Source: DATDAH01 sp963845425 (GTDB lineage: Bacteria; Actinomycetota; Acidimicrobiia; Acidimicrobiales; DATDAH01). Taken from it: a DNA stretch of 64,000 nucleotides. This document shows, piece after piece, positions 54,860 through 63,697 of this stretch. The stretch is taken from assembly GCA_963845425.1 (NCBI GenBank), contig CAWJSC010000012.1, positions 1 to 64,000 of the forward strand, given 5' to 3'. A program made the position numbers and the translations under genes. The number at the start of each line of letters is the position of its first letter. Within the stretch, counting starts at the first letter, position 1. The notes below the pieces were generated by a model. That model did no database searches, was not told the DNA's origin, and was given only the letters and a program-made list of their open reading frames with translations.

Positions 54860-55608
54860 CCGCCACCGTGCTCACCCCACGACCCGCGGCCACGACCATG
54901 GTGCTGCGCGACGGCGACGGCGGCCTCGAGGTCCTGCTCCTGCTGCGCAGCGACCGCTCCGTGTTCGTGCCCGGCGCCCATGTCTTCCCGGGCGGCGCCG
55001 TCGAAGCCGCCGACCACCAGCCGCACCCCACGGCGCCGGGGGCACCCGCCGCCGACGAGGCCTCGACCCGCCTGGGCCTGGACGGCGGCGGCCTGGCCTA
55101 TTGGGTGGGCGCCGTCCGCGAGACCTTCGAGGAGTCCGGGCTGCTGTTCGCTGACGGGCCGGTCGAGTCGGCCGCGCCCGAGCGGTCCGCGGTGGACACC
55201 GGCGAGCGGTCTTTCGCCACGGTGTGCGCCGACCACGGCCTGCGCCTCCGCTTGGGGGACCTGCGCTACTTCGGCCATTGGACCACCCCGCCCGGCGCCC
55301 CCCGCCGCTACACGACCCGGTTCTTCGTCGCCCCCGCACCGCAGGGCCAGGAGCCGGTCCACGACGACGCCGAGGCGGTGGCCTGCGAGTGGGTGCGCCC
55401 CCACGTCGCCCTCGATCGCTTCGCCGACGGCGACTGGGACCTGATCCTGCCGACCGAGCGCAGCCTGCGCGCCCTCGACCGGTTCGTCGACGTGGCCGCC
55501 GTGCTGGCCCACCTCGACGACCGACCCCCTCTGACCGACGACCACGGTGGTCGACGCGTGGCCCTCCCTGAGGAACTCGCCACCGCCGCCCCCCAGGAGA
55601 TCCCTTGA
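54856..55608 (+). CDS. Nudix hydrolase (NUDT19-like, split Nudix box)
   Basis: This 250-residue protein starts with a beta strand pair (TTMVLRDGDGGLEVLLLLRS) and VFPGGAVEAADHQ. The Nudix box is interrupted by an insertion of about 30 residues before AVRETFEESGLLFADG, as in NUDT19/RP2p-type acyl-CoA diphosphatases. The metal-binding REXXEE part is intact (RETFEE). A CoA-ester or nucleotide-sugar substrate is plausible. It overlaps fxsA and the next gene by 4 bases each. Confidence 0.82.
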   Translation: MTATVLTPRPAATTMVLRDGDGGLEVLLLLRSDRSVFVPGAHVFPGGAVEAADHQPHPTAPGAPAADEASTRLGLDGGGLAYWVGAVRETFEESGLLFADGPVESAAPERSAVDTGERSFATVCADHGLRLRLGDLRYFGHWTTPPGAPRRYTTRFFVAPAPQGQEPVHDDAEAVACEWVRPHVALDRFADGDWDLILPTERSLRALDRFVDVAAVLAHLDDRPPLTDDHGGRRVALPEELATAAPQEIP

Positions 55609-56447
55609 GCATCGACGAAGCCCCAGAGCCGATCCCGATCATCCCGGACGTGCCCCGTGCGCTGTCCCCGCTGGTCCGGCGCATCTGTGCCGACAACCCT
55701 GGGGTCATGACCGGCCCGGGCACCAACACGTACCTGATCGGGGTGGACGAGATCGCCGTCATCGATCCCGGCCCGGCCGACGAGGCCCATCTCGACGCCG
55801 TCGCCGGTTGTGGCGGGGACCGGATCCGGTGGATCCTGCTCACCCACACCCATCCCGACCACGGCCCCGGGGCCATCGGCCTGAAGGAGCGCACCGGCGC
55901 GAAGATCATGGCCTTCGAGTCCCGGGACGGCATCGAGGTCGACGGCACGCTGGCCGACGGTGACATGGTCGAGGGCACCGAGTGGCGCCTGACCGCCATC
56001 CACACCCCGGGCCATGCCTCGAACCACCTCTGCTTCATGCTGGAGGAGGAGCGCTGCCTGTTCACCGGTGACCACGTGATGGACGGCTCGACGGTGGTCA
56101 TCAAGCCGCCGGACGGCGACATGGCCACCTATCTGGCCTCCCTCGAGAAGATCCGGGCGATGCGCCTGTCGATGCTGGCCCCGGCCCACGGCCATCCCAT
56201 CGAGGACCCGAAGGCCCGGATCGACTGGTACCTCCAGCACCGCATCGAGCGGGAGGCCGCCATCGCGGCAGCCCTCACCGACGCCGGCTCGGCCACCATC
56301 GACGAGCTGGTGGCCACCGTCTACACCGACGTCGACCCCGAGCGGCACCCCATCGCCCGCCACAGCGTCCACGCCCACCTGCTCAAGCTGCGGGACGAGG
56401 GCTCGGCCAAGGGCGACGACCTCGACGGGACCTGGAAGGCGAGTTAG
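55605..56447 (+). CDS. Metallo-beta-lactamase fold hydrolase (LACTB2-like)
   Basis: This 280-residue protein has VIDPGPADEAHLDAV, the two-metal motif LTHTHPDHGPGA, HTPGHASNHLCF, FTGDHVM and LAPAHGHPIEDP, a full set of MBL ligands. A C-terminal winged-helix-like segment (about 225-275) is as in the LACTB2/endoribonuclease-like group. The TTG start overlaps the Nudix stop and has AGGAG upstream. It is probably cytoplasmic; an RNase or thioesterase role is possible. Confidence 0.82.
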   Translation: MSIDEAPEPIPIIPDVPRALSPLVRRICADNPGVMTGPGTNTYLIGVDEIAVIDPGPADEAHLDAVAGCGGDRIRWILLTHTHPDHGPGAIGLKERTGAKIMAFESRDGIEVDGTLADGDMVEGTEWRLTAIHTPGHASNHLCFMLEEERCLFTGDHVMDGSTVVIKPPDGDMATYLASLEKIRAMRLSMLAPAHGHPIEDPKARIDWYLQHRIEREAAIAAALTDAGSATIDELVATVYTDVDPERHPIARHSVHAHLLKLRDEGSAKGDDLDGTWKAS

Positions 56448-56508
56448 CCCTCCCACCGGGTAGAACCTTCATCTGCCCGAAACACCGTCGCCACAACCCG
56501 ATGCCAGC

Positions 56509-58017
56509 GTGTCGTCGACCATGGCACCGCTGACCGAAGACCGCACCGCGCCGTCCGGGCTCCTGGCCGGCTACGACACCGACGGGTTCTACGACGAGGC
56601 CGTGGACCACGCCGGCGAGCTGCGTCCGGAGTACGAGGTCCTCTTCGACCGTCTACGGGCCATGACCCACGAGGAGCTGGCCCGCCGCGCCGCCATGAGC
56701 GACGACACCATGCGCAAGCGGGGTGTCACCTTCACCCTCAACGCCGACCCCGACGCCGAGGGCGACGAGGGCGACGAGGACCTCGAGCGCACGCTGCCCA
56801 TGGACGTGCTGCCCCGGGTCATCGGGGGGGCGGCCTGGCGGGAGCTCGAGGCGGGCCTCATCCAGCGGGTCTCGGCCCTCAACGCGTTCCTGGAGGACCT
56901 CTACGTCGGTGAACGGGCCGCGGTCCGGGACGGGATCGTGCCCTGGTGGCTGGTCACCTCCTCGGACGGCTTCGTCCGCGAGGCCGTGGGCGTGCCCGCT
57001 CCGTCGGGGGTGCGCTGCCTCGTGGCCGGCCTGGACCTGGTGCGGGGCGCGGACGGTCGGCTCCGGGTGCTGGAGGACAACCTGCGCAACCCCAGCGGGA
57101 TCTCCTACGTGCTGGAGAACCGGGACCTCATGACCCGGCTCTTCCCGTCCCTCGTGCGGGCCCACCGGGTCCGGCCCGTGGGCAACTACGGCGAGCTGCT
57201 CCTGCGGGCGCTGCGCAGCGTGGCCCCCGCGGGTGTGGCCGACCCCTGTGTGGTCGTGATGACCCCGGGCATCCACAACGCCGCCTACTTCGAACACGCC
57301 TTCCTGGCTCACCAGATGGGTGTCGAGCTGGTCGAGGGCAACGACCTGCTGGTCGACGGCCAGCGGGTCTACATGCGCACCACCGAGGGCCCCCGGCCGG
57401 TCCATGTCATCTACCGCCGGCTGGATGACCGCTTCCTCGACCCGGTCGGCTTCCGCAGCGGCAGCTACATCGGCGTGCCGGGGTTGCTGACCGCGGCGCG
57501 GGCGGGCACCGTCACGCTGGCCAACGCCGTGGGCAACGGTGTGGCCGACGACAAGGCGGTCTACCCCTTCGTTCCCGACCTGGTCCGCTACTACCTGAAC
57601 GAGGAGCCTCTCCTGCCCAACGTCGGCACCTACTGCCTGTGGGAGCCCGACCAGCGGGAGGCGGTCCTGGACCGGCTCGACGAACTGGTGACCAAACCGG
57701 TGGACGGTGCGGGCGGCTACGGCCTGGTGATCGGCCCCAGGGCCAGCGACGAGCAGTTGGCGGTGCTGCGGGCCGAGATCGAGGCCGATCCTCGCGGCTG
57801 GATCTCCCAGGAGGTGGTGCAGCTCTCGCGGGTGCCGACGGTGGCCGAGGACGGCCTCGCGGGACGGCACGTGGACCTCCGCCCGTTCATCATCTCCTCC
57901 GCCGACGGCATCGAGGTCGTGCCGGGGGGCCTGACCCGGGTGGCGCTCGAGAAGGGGTCGCTGATCGTCAACTCGTCGCAGGGCGGCGGGTCCAAGGACA
58001 CCTGGGTGCTGCGCTGA
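56509..58017 (+). CDS. Circularly permuted ATP-grasp protein
   Basis: This 502-residue member of the circularly permuted ATP-grasp type 2 family is predicted to form peptide-like bonds. Typical blocks are MDVLPRVIGGAAWRELEAGLIQRVSALNAFLEDLY, RVLEDNLRNPSGISYVLENR, NDLLVDGQRVYMRT, VIYRRLDDRFLDPVGF and KPVDGAGGYGLVIGPRAS. It leads a three-gene operon with an alpha-E protein and a transglutaminase-like protein, a known conserved set. The substrate is unknown. The start is GTG; the stop overlaps the next ATG by one base. Confidence 0.9.
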   Translation: MSSTMAPLTEDRTAPSGLLAGYDTDGFYDEAVDHAGELRPEYEVLFDRLRAMTHEELARRAAMSDDTMRKRGVTFTLNADPDAEGDEGDEDLERTLPMDVLPRVIGGAAWRELEAGLIQRVSALNAFLEDLYVGERAAVRDGIVPWWLVTSSDGFVREAVGVPAPSGVRCLVAGLDLVRGADGRLRVLEDNLRNPSGISYVLENRDLMTRLFPSLVRAHRVRPVGNYGELLLRALRSVAPAGVADPCVVVMTPGIHNAAYFEHAFLAHQMGVELVEGNDLLVDGQRVYMRTTEGPRPVHVIYRRLDDRFLDPVGFRSGSYIGVPGLLTAARAGTVTLANAVGNGVADDKAVYPFVPDLVRYYLNEEPLLPNVGTYCLWEPDQREAVLDRLDELVTKPVDGAGGYGLVIGPRASDEQLAVLRAEIEADPRGWISQEVVQLSRVPTVAEDGLAGRHVDLRPFIISSADGIEVVPGGLTRVALEKGSLIVNSSQGGGSKDTWVLR

Positions 58018-59042
58018 TGATGCTCGCCCGTCACGCCGAGAACCTGTTCTGGGCCGGCCGCTACGTCGAGCGGGCCCAGGACACGGCCCGGATGCTCGAC
58101 GCCACCTACCACCACAGCGCGGGCCTGGCCCCCGAGCAGAGCGCCCGGGCCTGGGCCAACCTGCTGCGCTCCCTCGGCCTCGACCGGGAGTTCGCCGAGT
58201 CCGGCCGGGAGCTGGACGTGGCCACCGTCAACGCCTTCCTCATGGGCGACGCCTCGCACCCGGGGGCCATCGGCAAGTCCGTGCGCCGGGCCCGCGAGAA
58301 CGCCCGCAGCGTGCGCGAGCTGCTGTCGTCGGAGCTCTTCGAGGCCTTCAACCATTCCTACCTGGAGCTGCGGGCCTCCCAGCGCAAGCGCCTCCGGGCC
58401 CCGGTGGGCGAGCCCCCCGCCGAGCTCTATGCCGCGGTGCGCCTGCGCTGCCAGTCGATCCTCGGCGTGGCCACCGAGACCATGCCCCGGGACGACCCGT
58501 GGCGCTTCCTCATGCTCGGGATGCTGCTGGAGCGCGCCGAGATCATGAGTCGGATGCTCGCCGTGCACCTGGCCGCCGACGCCGAAGACCCCCAGCCCGA
58601 CTCGCTGGCCTCCTGGGCCGAGCTGCTGGAGTCCAGCGCCGCGGTGGAGGCCTTCGTGCGCTGGCAGCGGGGCACGGCGCCCCGGTTGACCGATGTCATC
58701 GCCTTCCTGCTGCTGTCACGGACCTTCCCCCGCAGCGTGTTGCGTTCGCTGCGCGCCGCCGAGGACCAGTTGGCCCGCCTCGAGTCCGACGAGACCCGGT
58801 CGGTCTGCCGCCGCCTCCTGGGCGGGGTGTGGTCCGAGCTGGAGTACCTCGACGGCCACGAGCTCACCCCGGCCACCCTCACCGAGTTGCTCGGCCGGGT
58901 CCGCAGCCGCCTGCCCGGGGTGGGCAGCGCGCTGGGTGAGCGGTTCTTCAGCCCGGGGGAGACGGCCGGGCTCTACCTGCACGAGCTGCGGGGCGGTGAC
59001 GCCGCCCAGCAGGACGAGGTCGGCGCCGGGTGGCCCCGATGA
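58017..59042 (+). CDS. Alpha-E domain protein
   Basis: This 341-residue, almost wholly helical protein begins MLARHAENLFWAGRYVERAQDTARMLD, the alpha-E family signature, with AFNHSYLELRASQRKRLRA and FLMLGMLLERAEIMSRMLAVHL later. Alpha-E proteins are always found with ATP-grasp and transglutaminase partners, but their activity has not been settled. The start ATG overlaps the ATP-grasp stop, and its stop overlaps the transglutaminase ATG (ATGA). Confidence 0.9.
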   Translation: MMLARHAENLFWAGRYVERAQDTARMLDATYHHSAGLAPEQSARAWANLLRSLGLDREFAESGRELDVATVNAFLMGDASHPGAIGKSVRRARENARSVRELLSSELFEAFNHSYLELRASQRKRLRAPVGEPPAELYAAVRLRCQSILGVATETMPRDDPWRFLMLGMLLERAEIMSRMLAVHLAADAEDPQPDSLASWAELLESSAAVEAFVRWQRGTAPRLTDVIAFLLLSRTFPRSVLRSLRAAEDQLARLESDETRSVCRRLLGGVWSELEYLDGHELTPATLTELLGRVRSRLPGVGSALGERFFSPGETAGLYLHELRGGDAAQQDEVGAGWPR

Positions 59043-60037
59043 GGCTGGATATCCGCTACGCCACCCGTTTCCGCTATGACTCGCCGGTGCGGGAGTCCCA
59101 CAACGAGCTGCGGGCCTGTCCGGTCGACGACAGCCGCCAGCGGGTCCTCGACTTCCGGCTCCGGGTCGACCCGGCCACCCCGGTGCAGTCCTTCCGTGAC
59201 TACTGGGGCACCCGGGTGGAGGCCTTCGGGGTCATCCCTCGTCACGACCGGCTCGACGTGGTCGCCGAGATCAGCGTGGAGACCCATCCGTCGGCGGAGA
59301 CGCCCGCCCCCCCGACCCCGATCGCCGACCTCTCGGCCCACGAGGCCTTCCACGAGTACACGGTCCCCAGCCGCCTGGCCGGCGGCGGCGAGGCGCTGAT
59401 CGAACTGGCCCGTTCGGTGACGACCGGGGCCGAGACGGCCGAGGAGGCGGGCCGGACCATTGCGGACTGGGTCGGGCGGTCGGTCGCCTACTCGCCGGGC
59501 TCCACCACGGTGGAGACCACCGTCGAGGAGGTGATGGACCGGCGGGTCGGCGTGTGCCAGGACTTCGCCCACCTCACCGTCGCCCTCGGTCGAGCTGTCG
59601 GCCTACCCGCCCGCTACGTGTCCGGCTATCTGTTCGCCCGCCGCGACGATGTCGGCTCGGGGGCCAACGCCGACGGGTCGACGGAACCCAAGACCGAGGA
59701 GGCCGACGCCGTCCGGGTGCAGACCCATGCCTGGGTGGAGGTCGCCGTGGCGCCCGGCCGGTGGCAGGCGCTCGACCCGACCAACGGCCGGGACGTGGGC
59801 GAGCGGCACGTGAAGATCGGCCACGGCCGGGACTACGTCGACGTCACCCCGTTCCACGGGAGCTTCTCGGGCAGCGCGGACCCGACGCTGGTGTCCTCGG
59901 TGGAGATCCGCCGCCGCTCGGGCGAGGACGACCGCCCGACGATCCTCTCCGCCGCCGACCGTGGCCTCCTGCGCAAGCCCGTGCCCCAGACGCCCCAGCG
60001 CGTCCTGGCCCAACAACAGGAACAGCAGCAGCAGTAG
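59039..60037 (+). CDS. Transglutaminase-like cysteine peptidase family protein
   Basis: This 332-residue protein begins with an N-terminal beta domain (MRLDIRYATRFRYDSPVRESHNELR). The transglutaminase core follows: nucleophile Cys in GVCQDFAHLTVALGRAVGLPARYVSGY, His in QTHAWVEVAV and Asp in ALDPTNGRDVG. It ends in a Gln-rich tail (LAQQQEQQQQ). In this operon type the protein is thought to cut or rearrange peptides made by the ATP-grasp enzyme. No signal peptide is present. It converges on a cupredoxin gene 3 bases away. Confidence 0.9.
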   Translation: MRLDIRYATRFRYDSPVRESHNELRACPVDDSRQRVLDFRLRVDPATPVQSFRDYWGTRVEAFGVIPRHDRLDVVAEISVETHPSAETPAPPTPIADLSAHEAFHEYTVPSRLAGGGEALIELARSVTTGAETAEEAGRTIADWVGRSVAYSPGSTTVETTVEEVMDRRVGVCQDFAHLTVALGRAVGLPARYVSGYLFARRDDVGSGANADGSTEPKTEEADAVRVQTHAWVEVAVAPGRWQALDPTNGRDVGERHVKIGHGRDYVDVTPFHGSFSGSADPTLVSSVEIRRRSGEDDRPTILSAADRGLLRKPVPQTPQRVLAQQQEQQQQ

Positions 60038-60040
60038 CCG

Positions 60041-60433
60041 TCACTCGACGGTGAGGGTGCCTTCCATGCCGGCGTCGAAGTGGCCCTCGAGGCCGCAGAG
60101 GACCTGGTACTCGCCGGCCTCGTCGACCGTGAAGGTCGCCGTGACCGTCTCGCCCGGACCGGTCTCGACCTCGTCGAGGACACCCTCTTCGGTGAACTCC
60201 TCTTCGGAGGCGATCGGCTCGTTCATGATCACCCACTCGTGGTCGACCGAGCCGTCGTTGGTGAACTCGAGCTCGAAGTCACCGGCCGACACCGTCCAGT
60301 CGCTCGGCTCGAACTGGAACTCGGTCGCGGTGGCCTCGAGCCCACCCGACCCCTCGTCACCGTCGTCACCGCAACCCACCGCGAGGAACGCGACGGCCCC
60401 CGCGGCGGCGACGACCAGCACCTTGGTGCGCAT
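60041..60433 (-). CDS. Cupredoxin-like lipoprotein
   Basis: This 130-residue protein has a lipoprotein signal (lipobox LAVGC near residues 17-21), an acidic/glycine linker and a single plastocyanin-type domain. Type 1 copper ligands are visible: His in SVDHEWVIM, then Cys, His and Met in CGLEGHFDAGM. It probably carries electrons or binds copper outside the membrane. The ATG follows AGGAGGAG. It is divergent from a two-component system that could regulate it. Confidence 0.85.
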   Translation of the reverse strand: MRTKVLVVAAAGAVAFLAVGCGDDGDEGSGGLEATATEFQFEPSDWTVSAGDFELEFTNDGSVDHEWVIMNEPIASEEEFTEEGVLDEVETGPGETVTATFTVDEAGEYQVLCGLEGHFDAGMEGTLTVE

Positions 60434-60533
60434 CTTCTGTTCTCCTCCTGGCCGACCCCCCTGGTCCGCCAGCGGGTCGGAGTCTTCTGGGTCAAGATGA
60501 AGTGCCGGTGAAGAACGCCGGCGGGGGGGAAGC

Positions 60534-61208
60534 ATGCGGGTCCTGGTGGTCGAGGACGACGAGCGGACGGCGGGGTTGCTGGCCCGTGGGCTGCGGGAGG
60601 CACGGCACCGGGTCGATGTCCTGGGGACGGGGGAGGCGGCGTGCGAACAAGCCGGCAACCACCCCTACGAGGCGATCCTCCTGGACGTGATGCTGCCGGG
60701 CATCGACGGCGTGGAGACCTGCCGGCGCCTTCGGTCGTCCTCGATCCGGACGCCCGTGCTGATGCTGACGGCTCGCAGCGAGATCCATGACCGGGTGCTC
60801 GGCCTCGACGCCGGCGCGGACGACTACGTCACCAAGCCCTTCTTCCTCGACGAGGTCTTGGCCCGACTCCGGGCCTTCGAACGGCGACCGTTCCCGAGTT
60901 CGGACGGCGTGGTGCGGGTGGGGCCGACCTGGTACGACCCGGCGACCGCGGGCGCCGGCCACGGCGACGCCGACCTGCACCTCACGGTCCGCCAGGCGGC
61001 CGTGCTGGAGGTCTTCCTCCGTCATCCGGGCCAGGTCCTCGACCGGCCGGCCATCGCCGATGCGGCCTGGGACGGCGCCCTCGACCTGCAGTCCAACGTC
61101 ATCGACGTCCATGTGGCCGCCCTCCGGCGCGAGCTCGCCCGGGTCGGTGCGCCCGGCATCGCCACGGTCCGAGGGCTCGGCTACCGCTTCCCCGCCGCCG
61201 GGCCGTGA
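60534..61208 (+). CDS. OmpR/PhoB-family response regulator
   Basis: This 224-residue regulator has a receiver domain with acidic pocket VVEDDERT, phosphoacceptor Asp in ILLDVMLPGIDG, Thr in LMLTARS and Lys in YVTKPFFLDEVLARL. A winged-helix domain follows (LHLTVRQAAVLEVFLRHPGQV, VIDVHVAALRREL, TVRGLGYRF). The start ATG has GGGGGGGAAG upstream. Its stop overlaps the kinase GTG. Confidence 0.92.
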   Translation: MRVLVVEDDERTAGLLARGLREARHRVDVLGTGEAACEQAGNHPYEAILLDVMLPGIDGVETCRRLRSSSIRTPVLMLTARSEIHDRVLGLDAGADDYVTKPFFLDEVLARLRAFERRPFPSSDGVVRVGPTWYDPATAGAGHGDADLHLTVRQAAVLEVFLRHPGQVLDRPAIADAAWDGALDLQSNVIDVHVAALRRELARVGAPGIATVRGLGYRFPAAGP

Positions 61209-62761
61209 ACGCCTTCCGGCGGCTCCGGGCCGTCCCCCAGCGGCTGCCGGTGCGCTGGCGCCTGGCGCTCGGCGTGGCCGTCGTCGCCGTCCTCGTGTTC
61301 GCGCTGGTCGACGTGGCCGTCTACCGGCGTACCGAGGGCCACCTCGTCCAGGCCCTGGACGACTCGTTGCAGGAGGAGGCGGGGGAGATGGTGCCGCTCA
61401 TCACCGTCGGCCGACCGGTGGCCGACCTCGCACCGTTGGTTCACGACGACGACACTGCCGGCGTCCTGCTCCTGCAGGCCTTCGACCGCGAGGGCCGGCT
61501 CCTCGGCGCCACCCCCAACGCGCGCGGGCGGGACCTCCTCGTCGGCGGCCGGGAGGATGTCACCGGTGAGCCCGGGTTCGTGGTGGTGGACGGGATCGGA
61601 CGGGTGCGTCTGCTCGCCTTCGACGCCACCATCGACGGGGAGGGCTACACCCTCGTGTCGGCCGTCTCGTTCGCTCGGACCGCGGACACCCTCGCCAGTG
61701 TGAAGCGGCGCCTCCTGGCCTGGACGCTGCTGGGCGGTCTGGTGACCGCGGCCCTGGCCTACGTCCTGGCCGCGGCGGCGCTGCGCCCGGTCGACCGGAT
61801 GCGGCGGCGAGCCCTGGAGATCCGGGCTTCGTCACCCGGCGTGCGCCTCCCCCTGCCTGAGGCCGACGACGAGGTCCGCCGACTGGGCGAGACGCTCAAC
61901 CACACCCTGGACGACCTCGAGGCGTCGGCCGAGCGGCGTCGCGTCTTCGTGGCCCACGCCAGCCACGAGCTGCGGACCCCGCTGACGCGACTGCGGACCA
62001 ACCTCGAACTGGCCGGACGGCCCCAGCGGACGACCGACGAGCTCCGTACCGCCATAGCCGACGCGGCGGCGGACACCGAGGAGCTCATCGCCCTGGCCGA
62101 GGCCCTCCTCGACCTGAGCCGCCTCGAGGCCGACCCCGCTCGAGCCGTCCCGCCACCGGTCGACGTGTCCGACGTGGTCCGGGAGGTCACCGACGCCACC
62201 CTCGGCCTCACGGCGTCGGTGCCGGGCCCGGCGTGGGCCCGGATCGAGCGGGACGCGCTGCGGCGTTCGTTGGCGAACATCCTGACCAACGCGGAGGTCC
62301 ACGGTGGTCCGCCGATCGACATCGAGGTGGCTGCCGATGTCGAGTGGGTCACCATCGTGGTCTGGGATCACGGTCCGGGCGTGCCCGAGGACCTCGAGGC
62401 GGCGGTGTTCGAGCCCTTCACCCGGGCCGTGGTCGCCGCCGACCGACCCGGCGCAGGCATGGGACTGGCGATCGTGGCCACGATCGTCGAACGCAACGGC
62501 GGGGTGTGTTCCGTGCAGCGGGACCGGGACCGCTTCGGTGTCCGGATCGCGCTCCCCGCGGCGCCGGGCCCGGCCGAGGCGGGACGTCAAACCCGGAGGC
62601 GGAAGGCGGCCACCGGGTCCGGGAAGCCCTTGACATCGACCGCGGGGAGCAGATCGACGGCGTCGGGGCCGGCCACGTCGGCCAGCCGGGCGTCGAGCAG
62701 GACCTCGCCGGGCTCGCCGACGGTCACCAGCCGGGCGGCCAGGTTGACCACCGAGCCGTAG
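61205..62761 (+). CDS. Sensor histidine kinase
   Basis: This kinase has two transmembrane helices (residues about 20-40 and 165-190) around an extracellular sensor of about 120 residues, then HAMP, the H-box VAHASHELRTPLTRLR, the N-box NILTNAEVHGG, G1 DHGPGVP and G2 GAGMGLAIVATIV. The recognisable kinase ends near residue 460 (about 62585). The frame runs on for about 58 Arg/Ser/Thr-rich residues antisense to the next gene before a stop at 62761. Either the tail is real but non-homologous, or a stop was lost. The start GTG overlaps the regulator stop. Confidence 0.88.
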   Translation: MNAFRRLRAVPQRLPVRWRLALGVAVVAVLVFALVDVAVYRRTEGHLVQALDDSLQEEAGEMVPLITVGRPVADLAPLVHDDDTAGVLLLQAFDREGRLLGATPNARGRDLLVGGREDVTGEPGFVVVDGIGRVRLLAFDATIDGEGYTLVSAVSFARTADTLASVKRRLLAWTLLGGLVTAALAYVLAAAALRPVDRMRRRALEIRASSPGVRLPLPEADDEVRRLGETLNHTLDDLEASAERRRVFVAHASHELRTPLTRLRTNLELAGRPQRTTDELRTAIADAAADTEELIALAEALLDLSRLEADPARAVPPPVDVSDVVREVTDATLGLTASVPGPAWARIERDALRRSLANILTNAEVHGGPPIDIEVAADVEWVTIVVWDHGPGVPEDLEAAVFEPFTRAVVAADRPGAGMGLAIVATIVERNGGVCSVQRDRDRFGVRIALPAAPGPAEAGRQTRRRKAATGSGKPLTSTAGSRSTASGPATSASRASSRTSPGSPTVTSRAARLTTEP

Positions 62762-63678
62762 TAGTCGCCGTCGCGGTTGAGCACCTCGCCGTAGGCGGCG
62801 CCGACCCGGACGGCGGGCAGCTCCTCGGTGCCGGGCAAGCCGGCGGCCAGGGCGCCGGCGATGCGGAGGCCGTCGCCGGGGTCGTCGGCGGCGAACATGA
62901 CCTCGTCGCCGATCAGCTTGACCACCTGGCCGCCGTGGGTCAGCACCAGCTCGCTCACGTGCTCGTCGAAGGCGTCCACGACCGCCGCCAGCTCGCTGGG
63001 GCTCAGCCGGCCGCTGAGGCTGGTGAACCCGGCCAGGTCGGCGAAGCCGACGGTCACCTGGGCCATCGTGGCCCCACTGGCCTCGTCGACCGTCCACCCC
63101 CGTCGTGACGACCGGGCGAGGTGGAGGCGGTGCAGGCCGGCGAACACGCCCTCCACGGCGGGGAGCATCATGGCGCTGAGTCGCTCGTAGCCGTCGGTGA
63201 TCTCGAGGTCCGAGCCGCCGGCCTCGATGAAGGGGACCTCGAAGGCCAGGCGGAGCACCGCGACCTCGGCCTCGGCGATGCGCATGAAGGCGCTGCCGAT
63301 CACCCGCAGGGCCTGGAGCACGGCGGTGGCGCCGAACAGCTCACTGCCCGCAGCGTAGAAGTGCAGCACCTGGACCTCGTCGGGGGCGAAGGCGGGCTCG
63401 TCGTCGGCGCCGACCGCCACCCCGACGGTGTGCCAGACGTGACGGGCCTCGGTCGGGTCGAGACCGGCCTCGGCCGCGGCCTCGAGCAGGGTCAGGCGCT
63501 CGGTGCCCCGGATGTTGACCTCGGCGGCCAGCCCCGTGAGGTCGTGCTCCCGCTCGATGGCGGCCTCCGAGACCCCCCGCTCCCGCAGCCGTGCGGCGAG
63601 GGCGGCGAGCTGGTCGTCGGCGATGTGGCGCTGGAAGCTCCGCCTACCGACCGATCCCGATCCCCGCTCCGAGCCCAC
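62587..63678 (-). CDS. Class III adenylate/guanylate cyclase
   Basis: This 363-residue soluble protein has an N-terminal helical region of about 190 residues (HIADDQLAALAARLRERGVSEAAI and a MerR-like ARHVWHTVGV segment) of unknown sensing role. The cyclase homology domain follows: first metal Asp in VTVGFADLAGFTSLSGRL, second in VKLIGDEVMFAA, and the transition-state region YYGSVVNLAARLVTVGEPGEVLL. The GTG start at 63678 is 19 bases after the Mrp stop. Its 3' end overlaps the kinase frame by 175 bases on the other strand. Confidence 0.88.
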   Translation of the reverse strand: MGSERGSGSVGRRSFQRHIADDQLAALAARLRERGVSEAAIEREHDLTGLAAEVNIRGTERLTLLEAAAEAGLDPTEARHVWHTVGVAVGADDEPAFAPDEVQVLHFYAAGSELFGATAVLQALRVIGSAFMRIAEAEVAVLRLAFEVPFIEAGGSDLEITDGYERLSAMMLPAVEGVFAGLHRLHLARSSRRGWTVDEASGATMAQVTVGFADLAGFTSLSGRLSPSELAAVVDAFDEHVSELVLTHGGQVVKLIGDEVMFAADDPGDGLRIAGALAAGLPGTEELPAVRVGAAYGEVLNRDGDYYGSVVNLAARLVTVGEPGEVLLDARLADVAGPDAVDLLPAVDVKGFPDPVAAFRLRV

Positions 63679-63697
63679 GACCCCGAGTCTGGCCCAG

